A DNA stretch of 20,620 nt. Source: Armatimonadota bacterium. Lineage in GTDB: Bacteria > Armatimonadota > DTGP01 > JAHWJO01. Every line of letters begins with the position of its first letter. Positions within the stretch are counted from its first letter, which is position 1. The notes under the pieces were generated by a model, which did no database searches, was not told the origin of the DNA, and saw only the letters and a list, made by a program, of their open reading frames with translations. Positions 6,895-13,849 of this stretch are shown here, one piece after another. The DNA lies in the NCBI GenBank assembly GCA_019348365.1, contig JAHWJO010000010.1, forward strand, positions 1-20,620. The letters run 5' to 3'. Position numbers and translations under genes: made by a program.

Positions 6895-7158
6895 CTACTT
6901 CCCCCACTTCCGGGCATACTCCTCAGCAACGGCTTCCTCCACCGCTCGATCCCAATCCTCCTCGGGGAGAGGGGTTTTACGGATGAAGGGCCGGGCGGCT
7001 CCTCTGAGGGAGCGACGGTGTTCCGGCGGGAGAAAATAGATCTCGACGTGATCCTCCACCAGGCACTGGACGGTTCGCCAGCCCGGCTGCACTCCGAGCC
7101 GATCTCGATACGCCTTCTCGATGACGACCTGCCCTTTGGGTCCGACTTTGTTCGCCAC
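6895..7158 (-). CDS. AbrB/MazE-type (SpoVT-AbrB fold) antitoxin
   Basis: The first half is a swapped-hairpin DNA-binding domain (NKVGPKGQVVIEKAYRDRLG, then VQPGW), which in VapB-type antitoxins binds the operon promoter. The acidic and aromatic C-terminal part (LPEEDWDRAVEEAVAEEYAR) would wrap around the PIN toxin. The frame is open to 7206, but the promoter lies inside that extension. AGGAGG (7166-7171) is only 1 nt from the ATG at 7164 and 7 nt from the GTG at 7158, so I choose GTG 7158 (87 aa). ATG 7164 would add two residues. The stop is TAG, directly followed by the toxin. Autorepression by the antitoxin or complex is expected from the family. Confidence 0.85.
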   Translation of the reverse strand: MANKVGPKGQVVIEKAYRDRLGVQPGWRTVQCLVEDHVEIYFLPPEHRRSLRGAARPFIRKTPLPEEDWDRAVEEAVAEEYARKWGK

Positions 7159-7177
7159 AGTCATACCTCCTAAGAAA

Positions 7178-7206
7178 AGTATAACCGGATGAGGGAGGTC
7201 GTTCAA
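7178..7206 (-). promoter_or_regulatory. sigma-70-type promoter of the AbrB/PIN toxin-antitoxin operon
   Basis: The minus strand reads TTGAAC (7201-7206), a 17-nt spacer, then TATACT (7178-7183). Transcription would begin near 7171, at or just before the AGGAGG ribosome site (7166-7171), giving a leader of only about 10-15 nt. The promoter lies immediately past the HepT stop codon (7217), so the PIN module has its own transcription start. Confidence 0.65.
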
Positions 7207-7216
7207 TGCGGTGTCA

Positions 7217-7555
7217 TCATTCCGGCGTCTCCAAATCGTTCAATCGCTGAAGCAGCTCCGGCACATGGTTCTGCACGATGTCCCACACAATCTGCGTATC
7301 CACAGCGAAATAGCGATGGATCGCCAGATCCCGAAAGCGGGCGATCTTGCTCCATTCGATGGAGGGATACAGGATTCGGAACTCCGGAGGGATCTGCTTC
7401 ACGGCTTCGCCGATGATCGTGAGGTTGCGGAGGACCGCGTCCATGCGCAACTCATCGGAGATGAACTGCTCATAGGTGTAGCCGTCGGTATAGCGCATGA
7501 CCTTTTCGCAGGTGCGGCGGATGTCATCCAGGAACGGGAGAAAATCCCGGGACAT
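7217..7555 (-). CDS. HepT-like ribonuclease toxin (DUF86, HEPN)
   Basis: A 112-residue all-helical HEPN protein of the HepT/DUF86 family. The signature Rx4HxY is seen as R75-DLAI-H80-R-Y82. In characterised pairs it forms the RNase active site, and its Tyr is AMPylated by the MNT partner. The family features IGEAVKQIP and SKIARFRDLAIH are present. The ATG at 7555 lies inside the 3' end of the upstream MNT gene (32-nt overlap), with AAGGAAG about 6 nt upstream, so translation is coupled. Toxicity and target RNA are inferred from the family. Confidence 0.9.
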   Translation of the reverse strand: MSRDFLPFLDDIRRTCEKVMRYTDGYTYEQFISDELRMDAVLRNLTIIGEAVKQIPPEFRILYPSIEWSKIARFRDLAIHRYFAVDTQIVWDIVQNHVPELLQRLNDLETPE

Positions 7556-7835
7556 AACAGGCTTCCTTTTCGACGACGGATCGAAGTGCGGGGGGGAGCG
7601 AGGACCGGGTCAGGAGGTCCACAGGCCGACCGAAGAGGCGTTCCAGATAGAAACTGAGCTCGATGTAGCGGTCAAAGGTGGGAGGGCCGTCGAACTCTAC
7701 GACGAGGTCGAGGTCGCTCTCATCGCCGGCCTCGTCGCGCGCGGTGGAGCCGAACAGGGCGAGGGTGCGTACGCAGAACGGTTCCAGTTCGTGCCGGTGC
7801 GCGGCGAGGGTGGTCAGCACGTCTTCGCGGGACAT
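7524..7835 (-). CDS. MNT-type minimal nucleotidyltransferase antitoxin (MntA-like)
   Basis: A 103-residue nucleotidyltransferase with the complete active site: G29-S30 of the GS motif, D41 and D43 of DLDL, and D73 in GRPVDLLT. In characterised HepT/MNT pairs such a protein AMPylates HepT and so neutralises it. The ATG at 7835 has AAGGAGG 5 nt upstream. The longer open frame extending to 8279 runs antisense-like through polA codons and is not coding. The 3' end overlaps the HepT gene. An extended -10 promoter lies just upstream, between this gene and the polA stop. Confidence 0.9.
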   Translation of the reverse strand: MSREDVLTTLAAHRHELEPFCVRTLALFGSTARDEAGDESDLDLVVEFDGPPTFDRYIELSFYLERLFGRPVDLLTRSSLPPALRSVVEKEACYVPGFSPVPG

Positions 7836-7859
7836 CAGCGCCTCCTTTAGTGTGCTTTT

Positions 7860-7868
7860 ATTGTAGCA
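7860..7868 (-). promoter_or_regulatory. extended -10 promoter of the MNT/HepT operon
   Basis: The minus strand reads TGC-TACAAT, an extended -10 element (TGn plus a -10 hexamer) about 25 nt before the ATG. No good -35 is present at the usual distance, as expected for the extended -10 class. Its position past the polA stop (7904) lets the module be transcribed independently of polA. Confidence 0.5.
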
Positions 7869-7903
7869 GTTGCAACCGGCACCGACCGGAGCCAAGAGAG
7901 AGA

Positions 7904-10780
7904 CTACTTCGCGCTCATCCAGTCGCTGCCGATCCCCGCCTCCGCCACTAGCGGCACCCTCAAGCTCATCGCCGCCTCCATCTCCTCGCACACCACCTTC
8001 GCCAGCGCTTCCGCCTCCCCCGCCGGCGCCTCGAACACCAGCTCGTCGTGGATCTGCAGCAGCAGCTTCAGGGGCAGCCCCTCCCCCTCCACCCGCGCCA
8101 TCACCCGCACCATCGCCGCCTTGATCAGGTCCGCCGCGCTCCCCTGCACCACGCTGTTGATCGCCAGCCGCTCCCCCAGCATCTGCTTCGTCCGGCTCCG
8201 CTCCCGGATCTCGGGGATCGCCCGCCGCCGCCCCGTCACCGTCCGCACGTACCCCGCCTCCAGCGCCTCCGTCACGCACCGCCGCATGAACCCATCGATG
8301 CCGGGGAACCGCCGCTTGTAATCCTCGATCAGCGCCCCCGCCCCCGCCACGTCCAGCCCCTCCACCCGCCGCGCCAGCCCGAATGCCGTGATCCCGTAGA
8401 TGATCCCGAAGTTGATCGTCTTCGCCTTCGCCCGCTGCTCCCGCGTCACCTCGCCTTCCCCCACGCCGAACACCTGCGCCGCCACCGCCGTGTGGATGTC
8501 CAGGCCCCGCTCGAAGGCGTCCAGCAGCGCGGGGTCCTCGCTGAGGTGCGCGAGCAGCCGCAGCTCCACCTGCGAGTAGTCCGCGCAGATGAGGCAGGCC
8601 CCCTCCGGCGCAACGAACGCCTTGCGGATCTGCCGCCCGGTGTCCGTCCGCACGGGGATGTTCTGCAAGTTCGGGTTGTGCGAGGCGAGCCGCCCCGTCG
8701 CCGTGACGAGCTGGTGGAACTGGGAATGGATCCGCCCCGTCTCCTTGTCCACCGAGGCGATCAGGTTGCCGAGGTACGTGCTGATCAGCTTCGTCAGCAT
8801 CCGGTACTCGATGACGAGGCGCGGCACGGCGGTCCTGGGGTCGTTCCGGTCCTCCTGCGCGGCCAATTTTTCCAGCACGGAGATGTCGGTGGACCGGCCC
8901 GTCTTCGTCTTCTTCGCTGACGCGAAGCCGAGCTTATCGAACAGCACCTCCGCGAGCTGGTGCGTCGAATCGACGTGGAACTCGCACCCGCAGAGCTCCT
9001 GGATCTCCCGGCGCAGCTCTTGCGCGCGGGCTTTCAGGATCTCCCCCTGCCGCCGCAATTCCTCGGGGTCGCACAGGATGCCGTTTTGCTCCATCTCCGC
9101 GAGGATCGGCGCGAGGGGCGATTCGATCTCCCGCACGAGTTTCACCATCCCCCTCTCCTCCAGCTTCGGGCAGAGGTGATGGTACAGCCGCAGGGCGATG
9201 TCGGCGTCCTCGGCGGCGTAGGTCGTCACGCGGTCCACCGGCACTTTGTCAATCGAAGTCTGCTCGTCGCCGGAGCCGATGAGGTCGGTGATGGGGATCA
9301 TCCGGTAGCGCAGGTGCTCTGCCGCGAGGTGGTCGAGCTTGTGCGCGGGCTGCGAGGGGTCCATGAGGATACTGGCGAGCATCGTGTCGAAGACAACGCC
9401 CCGCAGCCGGACACCGTGCCGCAGGAGCACCTGCGCGTCGAACTTCAGGTTGTGCCCGCACTTCTCCACCACCGGGTCGGAGAGGACCGGCCCCAGCACG
9501 TCCAGCACCGTCTCCTCGTCGAGATGCGTCTCCGGCTCGGGGGAGAGGATCGGGACGTACACGCCGTGCCCCGCCTCCCACGCGAACGAGAGGCCGCAGA
9601 GCTTCGCATCCCGCTCCAGCCCTGTCGTCTCGGTGTCCACCGCGATCATCGGCTGGGAGCGGAGGGTGGCGGCCAGTTCCTCCAGCGCCTCCCGCGCGGT
9701 GATTGCCTCATATTGCCCGTTCCCCCCGTGGTCGAACTCCTCCACGCCGTTTGAAGGGGCCGCATCCTCGCCGTTTCCCTCGATGGAAAACGGGTCGCTT
9801 ACGTTAACGAGATCGGAGAGCCCTTCTGTCGTCGGAGTCTCCCCTGCATCCAGAGCGAGCCGCCGCGCCTCGTCCTGGAACCGGTTGAACCCGAGCTGCT
9901 GGAACAGCGGGATCAGGCGGTTCAGGTCCATCGGGCGAATCCGCGCGGCCTCCAGCGAGAACGGGAACTCTTCCGCCCGTTTCAGCGTCACCAGCTCCCG
10001 CGAGAGGGGCAGGTGCGCCCGCGCCTTTTCCAGGTTCTCCCGCCGCTTCCCCTTGATCTGCCCGATGTTCTCGTAAATCCCGTCGATGGAGCCGTACTGC
10101 TGGATCAATTGCGCCGCCGTCTTCGGCCCGATGCCGTCCACTCCCGGCACGTTGTCCACGGTATCGCCCATCAGGGCCAGCATGTCGATCACCTGGTCGG
10201 GACGGATGCCCTTGTTCTCCCGCAGCGCCGCCGCGTCGATGGTCGCATCGTTGTGGATGTCGAACATCGTCACCCAGTCGCCCAACAACTGCTCCAGGTC
10301 CTTGTCCTTGCTTACAATGCGGATGTTGAGATCCCCGCAGCAGCCGTCGTCGAGCACGCGCTGGGTAATCGTGGCGATCACGTCGTCCGCCTCCAGCCCC
10401 GGCGCGCCGATGACCGGGATCCCGAACGCCTCGGTGATCTCGAACACGCGGGGAATCTGCGCGATCAGGTCGTCGGGGATCTCCGCCCGCGTCCCCTTGT
10501 AGTCGGGATACAGGTCGTCGCGGAAGGTCTTGCCCTCGCACTCCGTCGCCACCACGACGTAATGGGGCCGGAACTCCCGCAGCAGCTTCAGCAGCATCCC
10601 CGTGAACCCGAAGACGGCGTGGGTCGGCTCCCCGGTGACGGGAGAGCGCATCCCGCCCCGGATGGCGTAGTAGGCGCGGAAGATCTGCGCGAACCCGTCG
10701 ATGAGGTACAGGGTCTCGGACGTGGACGGCGGGGGAGTTTCGGTCATGGAATCGGTCATACCGGGGAGAGTCAGGGACAT
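7904..10780 (-). CDS. polA: DNA polymerase I with 5' nuclease and proofreading domains
   Basis: The 958-residue protein has all three domains of DNA polymerase I, which removes RNA primers and fills gaps in replication and repair. The 5' nuclease (about 22-310) shows LIDGF (D28), EADD (E130, D132, D133), SKDKDLEQLL (D159, D161) and a GxG helix-hairpin-helix after DNVPGVDGIG. The 3'-5' exonuclease (about 360-560) is intact: D382/E384 (VDTETTG), D448 (HNLKFD) and Y521/D525 (YAAED). The polymerase shows motif A (D734 in CADYSQVELR), motif B (R783, K787, F791, Y795) and motif C (H911, D912 in QIHDELV). F791 predicts normal discrimination against dideoxynucleotides. The FDxxxxTFR motif of the 5' nuclease reads ATECEGKTFR, without its Asp. 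The ATG at 10780 follows GGAGG at 10 nt. ATGs at 10759 and 10747 are alternatives. The stop is TAG. Confidence 0.97.
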   Translation of the reverse strand: MSLTLPGMTDSMTETPPPSTSETLYLIDGFAQIFRAYYAIRGGMRSPVTGEPTHAVFGFTGMLLKLLREFRPHYVVVATECEGKTFRDDLYPDYKGTRAEIPDDLIAQIPRVFEITEAFGIPVIGAPGLEADDVIATITQRVLDDGCCGDLNIRIVSKDKDLEQLLGDWVTMFDIHNDATIDAAALRENKGIRPDQVIDMLALMGDTVDNVPGVDGIGPKTAAQLIQQYGSIDGIYENIGQIKGKRRENLEKARAHLPLSRELVTLKRAEEFPFSLEAARIRPMDLNRLIPLFQQLGFNRFQDEARRLALDAGETPTTEGLSDLVNVSDPFSIEGNGEDAAPSNGVEEFDHGGNGQYEAITAREALEELAATLRSQPMIAVDTETTGLERDAKLCGLSFAWEAGHGVYVPILSPEPETHLDEETVLDVLGPVLSDPVVEKCGHNLKFDAQVLLRHGVRLRGVVFDTMLASILMDPSQPAHKLDHLAAEHLRYRMIPITDLIGSGDEQTSIDKVPVDRVTTYAAEDADIALRLYHHLCPKLEERGMVKLVREIESPLAPILAEMEQNGILCDPEELRRQGEILKARAQELRREIQELCGCEFHVDSTHQLAEVLFDKLGFASAKKTKTGRSTDISVLEKLAAQEDRNDPRTAVPRLVIEYRMLTKLISTYLGNLIASVDKETGRIHSQFHQLVTATGRLASHNPNLQNIPVRTDTGRQIRKAFVAPEGACLICADYSQVELRLLAHLSEDPALLDAFERGLDIHTAVAAQVFGVGEGEVTREQRAKAKTINFGIIYGITAFGLARRVEGLDVAGAGALIEDYKRRFPGIDGFMRRCVTEALEAGYVRTVTGRRRAIPEIRERSRTKQMLGERLAINSVVQGSAADLIKAAMVRVMARVEGEGLPLKLLLQIHDELVFEAPAGEAEALAKVVCEEMEAAMSLRVPLVAEAGIGSDWMSAK

Positions 10781-10859
10781 GGGTGGGGGTTCCTCCGCAT
10801 CTCAGATCGGCGGTTTGGGGGAGGGCCTTCAGTAGGGAATGGGACGCGGAGCTTCGCTA

Positions 10860-11093
10860 CGCGGATTTCAACGCGGATCTACGCGGATTCTTTGGAACCG
10901 CAGAGGCGCAGAGAACTCCCAAACCCTCTGGAACCACAAAGGACACGAAGCACACAAGGATAAGCTTAATGGTACCGCAGGTGAACGCGGATAGACGCAG
11001 GTAAAGATCATGTACAAACCCATCTGCGTCTATCCGCGTTCACCTGCGGTTGCTATGCAGTTAAATCCGTGACAATCCGCGTTGGAATCCGCG
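10860..11093. repeat. nested inverted-repeat island (outer CGCGGAT-type arms)
   Basis: The left arm (10860-10889) is made of three CGCGGAT units. The right arm (11063-11093), read as reverse complement, gives the same three-unit pattern with a few substitutions. Inside lie two other short degenerate elements and a perfect 27-bp inverted repeat. The symmetrical build suggests a repeat element or insertion rather than chance. Confidence 0.7.
10974..11050. repeat. perfect 27-bp inverted repeat with 23-nt loop
   Basis: The arms 10974-11000 and 11024-11050 are exact reverse complements and begin and end with ACCGCAGGTGAACGCGG and its complement. As RNA either strand would form a very stable hairpin. 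No U-tract follows it, so a standard terminator is unlikely. It could still block transcription running from the ankyrin gene toward polA. Confidence 0.9.
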
Positions 11094-11114
11094 TGCCGCA
11101 GGCCTGCGTCCTAT

Positions 11115-12212
11115 TTATTCAATGCCTCCATGACTCCGAAGGCACTCCGCCACGCGCGTCTTCTTCTTCCGCAGGGCCGTCGCCAGGGGGGTCTCCCCGT
11201 TCGCATCTCTCGCGTTGATCTCCGCCCCGGCTTGCAGCAGCAATTTACAGACCGCCGGGCCGGAATTCCGCTCTGCCGCGCGGTGCAGGGGGGTGCGCCC
11301 GTCGTCCATCCGCGCGTTCGGGTCGGCGTTGTGCGTGAGGAGCCACTTCACCTCCCGCACGTGCGCGAGGTGCGCCATCAGATGCAGCACCGTCGCAGAA
11401 TCGCTTCGCTTTCGGTTCACGTCCGCGCCACGTTCCACCAGCATTTCGGCAATGGAGGGGCAGTGGTGCACGGCGTGCTCCAGCACCGGCTGCGGCTGCG
11501 TCCCATCCACATCCGCGCCCTGCTCGATGAGGAGCCGCGCCACGGCTTCGTTCCCGTCACACGCGGCCCACGCAAGCGGCGTCCCCGGTGACCAGTGGCC
11601 CCACTCGGACGAGGCATCCAGATCTTCCACCCCCGCGCCGTGCTTCAACAGCAGGTCGGCGGTCTCGCAGAGGCCTGCGGCGGCCACGTCGTCCGCTTTG
11701 CCCATTCCGGATGCCGCGCAGCAATGGATCGGCTTGAGCCCTCCCCGGTCCGTCGCCCGGACGAGGGTGGGGTCTTCCTCCACGTAACGGCTCACCGCCT
11801 CCGCTTCCCCCAGCGCCGATGCGGTGAAGACGTTCCACCGCGCCCCGTGGGCGAGCAGCAGCTCCACGATCTCCCGGAAGCCCCCGGCGGCGGCGCTGAC
11901 GAGCGGACATCCGAAGCTCCAGACTCCCTGCGCTGTGGGATCGGCCCCGGCACTCAGCAGCAGATCTACAACGCGTACGTGACCCTCCGTCGTGGGGATT
12001 GTGGCGTGGGGGGAGGCGGCATCCGCCAGGGCGCGCTCCAGGCCGTCCCGGCAGCCGATCTCCAGCGCCAGCTCCACCACAGCGGGCCGCCCGTACTGCG
12101 CCGCGTGGTGAAGCACCCACGGACCATGATTCGGATTTTTCAGCAGATGGCAGCGTACGGCATCAAGATCGCCTTTAAGGATCGCCTGCCGCGCAGTAGG
12201 CCTGGACATCAT
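11115..12212 (-). CDS. ankyrin-repeat protein
   Basis: The 365-residue protein is built mainly of ankyrin repeats, which form helical stacks that bind other proteins. Repeats are seen from VLHHAAQYGRPAVVELALEIG, through VVDLLLSAGADPTAQG, EIVELLLAHGARWN, ETADLLLKHGAGVEDLD, TPLAWAACDGNEAVARLLIE and VKWLLTHNADPNARMDDGRT, to VCKLLLQAGAEINARDANGE. No signal peptide, membrane segment or catalytic domain is visible, so it is probably a cytoplasmic scaffold or inhibitor with unknown partner. No Shine-Dalgarno sequence precedes the doubled ATG at 12212/12209. Instead a 13-bp tandem duplication ends at the start codon. The gene is isolated, with a repeat-rich gap downstream. A second, differently arranged ankyrin protein lies at 15619-16899. 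Confidence 0.9.
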   Translation of the reverse strand: MMSRPTARQAILKGDLDAVRCHLLKNPNHGPWVLHHAAQYGRPAVVELALEIGCRDGLERALADAASPHATIPTTEGHVRVVDLLLSAGADPTAQGVWSFGCPLVSAAAGGFREIVELLLAHGARWNVFTASALGEAEAVSRYVEEDPTLVRATDRGGLKPIHCCAASGMGKADDVAAAGLCETADLLLKHGAGVEDLDASSEWGHWSPGTPLAWAACDGNEAVARLLIEQGADVDGTQPQPVLEHAVHHCPSIAEMLVERGADVNRKRSDSATVLHLMAHLAHVREVKWLLTHNADPNARMDDGRTPLHRAAERNSGPAVCKLLLQAGAEINARDANGETPLATALRKKKTRVAECLRSHGGIE

Positions 12213-12240
12213 GGACTACTCTAATGGACTACTCTAATGG
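12211..12240. repeat. 13-bp tandem duplication at the start of the ankyrin gene
   Basis: The unit ATGGACTACTCTA occurs at 12211-12223 and 12224-12236, followed by a partial third copy (ATGG). The repeat sits directly upstream of, and runs into, the ankyrin-gene start codon (12210-12212), where a ribosome site would be expected. It reads through TAG codons on the minus strand. Confidence 0.9.
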
Positions 12241-12336
12241 TAATCGTTAACAGTGAGAAGAGGGAGGGTGTCGGGGGAAGAGGTAACCAACGTTCATCAT
12301 CGGCTTCGCGTCGGCATCGGCGGATTCGCCGCCTAC

Positions 12337-12561
12337 TCAGACGTACATCAGCAGGCGATGGATACCCACGGCCAGCGCGAAGACCAGGGCCATCCTGGGG
12401 TGACCGGAGGCGTGAAGCGCGGCAGCCGCCGCCCCAAAGACGGCGAATTCCGGGATCAGTCGCAGCGGCACGGAGATCTTCACCGCCGCTTTGGGCGCCA
12501 CGAACGTCCCCCAGACCAGCGCCGCCAGCGCCGGCGCTCCGATCCCAAGCGCCGCTCGCAT
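12337..12561 (-). CDS. downstream half of the DUF2568 protein as a separately translatable ORF
   Basis: This 74-codon ORF starts with ATG at 12561 and carries the last three hydrophobic segments of the DUF2568 fold. AAGGGA lies 6 nt upstream of the ATG, so ribosomes ending at the amber codon 18 nt upstream could restart here. If both halves are made they could form a two-piece membrane protein, which is speculation. The alternative is that it is only the tail of a pseudogene. Confidence 0.5.
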   Translation of the reverse strand: MRAALGIGAPALAALVWGTFVAPKAAVKISVPLRLIPEFAVFGAAAAALHASGHPRMALVFALAVGIHRLLMYV

Positions 12562-12675
12562 GATCGGTCCCTTACCATTCTAAAAGCCCCAGTAACACAA
12601 CGCGGCCAAGGCGGACAACTCCAGCAAGAACCGCAGAGCCAGATTAGCGTACCGGATCCCGGTTAAAAGGTCCAT
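12337..12675 (-). pseudogene. DUF2568 (YrdB-like) membrane protein gene interrupted by one in-frame amber codon
   Basis: Read straight through from ATG 12675 to the stop at 12337, the frame encodes a complete DUF2568/YrdB-type small membrane protein of about 112 positions. The first half is MDLLTGIRYANLALRFLLEL, then SALAALCYWGF. The second half is NGKGPIMRAALGIGAPALAA, then LVWGTFVAPKA and GHPRMALVFALAVGIHRLLM. The halves are separated by a single TAG at 12580-12582 and no frameshift. TAG is a normal stop elsewhere in this window (polA, WecA-like gene, AbrB antitoxin, YpfJ-like gene), so general recoding is unlikely. The family has four predicted membrane helices and unknown function. It closes a run of minus-strand genes starting at 14364. 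Nonsense mutation, sequencing error or a real split are the options. Confidence 0.75.
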
Positions 12676-12758
12676 CGGGGCTGCTGCACTCCCTTCATTC
12701 GCCTTCGATTCATTGTCGGACGAAGGTTCTGACTCGTTAGGTCCGATCCTCTCCCCTC

Positions 12759-13124
12759 TCATTCGTCCGAGACGTTCCCCTCTTTCGCGTGGGGAGCAGA
12801 GGCGCGAATAGCGGAGAGCTCGTCCAGGAATTCGTGCAAATGATGTTTCCACCCTCGCCCCAGGGTGAGAGTAATTCCCGACCACTGCACGGGTCCCTCC
12901 GTCGAAGCCGCCACAGCCCAGACACCCTGTCCCTTTTTCCGTTGGCCTTCCCATTGCGGGTCCACAACGAAGGTGAGGTACACCCGGCACGTTTGAGGCG
13001 CCCACCGGGAGCGTAGCCGCCAGACTTCATCCGCCCACCAATCCAGTGTGGGCTCCTCGACCGGCGTGATTTCCCACCCCTGATTCTCCAAGCGGTCGTA
13101 TAGTTCTCGCTGCTGAGTCTGCAT
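12759..13124 (-). CDS. conserved hypothetical protein
   Basis: The 121-residue soluble protein has no signal peptide or membrane helix. It is rich in Trp (LDWWADEVWRLRSRW) with a YLTFVVDPQWEGQRKKGQGVW core and a C-terminal helix (GWKHHLHEFLDELSAIRASA). I recall similar short hypothetical proteins in other bacteria, but no function is known. The ATG at 13124 starts just 20 nt past the end of the DUF4336 gene. No clear ribosome site is visible, and the open frame continues upstream antisense-like through that gene. It probably belongs to the same minus-strand transcript as its neighbours. Confidence 0.75.
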   Translation of the reverse strand: MQTQQRELYDRLENQGWEITPVEEPTLDWWADEVWRLRSRWAPQTCRVYLTFVVDPQWEGQRKKGQGVWAVAASTEGPVQWSGITLTLGRGWKHHLHEFLDELSAIRASAPHAKEGNVSDE

Positions 13125-13144
13125 TATTAATGGGGAGCGGGAGT

Positions 13145-13849
13145 TCAGGGACGGGAGGGAGATTCGTTCAGGAGCCAGCGGAACGCCTCGCGAAACGCTT
13201 CTTTTCCGCCGCTTTCGACAACGTTGCCGTGGGTGACGATCACCCGGTCGAAGTCCCATTCGAGGATGCGCCGGACGGACTCGCGGGAGGCGTCGCGGTC
13301 GCGAGTGGCAAACTTGAGCGTCCGGGAAGGAGCCAAGCGGTCGCGGACGCCGAGGAGCCCGGCGACGAGGCGGGTGGAGAATCCCCGCTCCGACGGAAGG
13401 TTGAAGCAGAGATCGGTGAGGAGGAGAGTGCGGCTCGCGGGGTGGAAGAAGATCACCTCCCCGGCCAGCGCGTTCCCGCGAAAGACGTGCTGATCGAGGT
13501 CGGCGGCCCATTGCGTCTCCGGGGTGTCCCCCAGCACGCCCGCGAACGCCAGCCCTTCGGTGGACTTCTTCGGCTGGAGGTCGGGGGAAGCGTAGAGCCG
13601 CGCGTCGGGGTAGGCTTCGGCGAACTCCCGGAGGTGGGCCGTGTGGAACCGGCAGGGGCAGATGATCTCCTGCACCCGGCCCAGGGCATCCAGCTCGCGC
13701 TTCAGGTCCGGGGTCAATTCGATGGGAGAATGGACGAAGAGGCCCCCGCCGGAGAGCCGTACGACGGTCATCCGCGCGCCGAAATTCGCCCCGACGAGGT
13801 GGAACGGCATCTCTGCTTCCCAGAGGCGATCTGGATAGAGATTATGCAT
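13145..13849 (-). CDS. DUF4336 protein (metallo-beta-lactamase-like fold)
   Basis: The 234-residue protein matches the DUF4336 pattern: LWEAEMPFHLVGANFGARMT near the start, then GGGLFVHSPIELT, CPCRFHTAHLREF, DARLYASPDL, GEVIFFHPASRTLLLTDLCF and the closing VIVTHGNVVES. The fold resembles metallo-beta-lactamases. H69, H72, D146 and H207 sit where metal ligands would be, but the full HxHxDH motif is absent, so hydrolase activity is doubtful. No signal peptide is seen. The ATG at 13849 overlaps the end of the EF-Tu domain-II-like gene (stop at 13842), and AAGG lies 8 nt upstream, so translation is coupled. Confidence 0.85.
   Translation of the reverse strand: MHNLYPDRLWEAEMPFHLVGANFGARMTVVRLSGGGLFVHSPIELTPDLKRELDALGRVQEIICPCRFHTAHLREFAEAYPDARLYASPDLQPKKSTEGLAFAGVLGDTPETQWAADLDQHVFRGNALAGEVIFFHPASRTLLLTDLCFNLPSERGFSTRLVAGLLGVRDRLAPSRTLKFATRDRDASRESVRRILEWDFDRVIVTHGNVVESGGKEAFREAFRWLLNESPSRP

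Larger units (their letters stand above)
10781..11114. other. 334-bp intergenic region upstream of polA filled with degenerate and inverted repeats
   Basis: No gene is visible. From the polA side it holds a 7-bp imperfect hairpin (10845-10863), a tandem set built on CGCGGAT (10860-10889), a GGAACCGCAGAGGCGCAGAG-type element (10894-10914), a GGAACCACAAAGGACACGAA-type element (10930-10959), a 27-bp perfect inverted repeat (10974-11050) and a reverse-orientation copy of the CGCGGAT set (11063-11093). The region must also hold the polA promoter and the end of the ankyrin-gene transcript, but I cannot pick out a convincing promoter. Confidence 0.8.

Noticed and set aside
10974..11050. Standard Rho-independent terminator of the ankyrin gene
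   Set aside because: The stem is much longer than normal and no U-tract follows on either strand.
10860..11093. CRISPR array
   Set aside because: The repeats are short, degenerate, of several kinds and in inverted orientation. There are no evenly spaced unique spacers and no cas gene.
12337..12675. Genome-wide reassignment of TAG to an amino acid
   Set aside because: Well-recognised genes in the window (polA, WecA-like, AbrB antitoxin, YpfJ-like) end at TAG exactly where the family ends.
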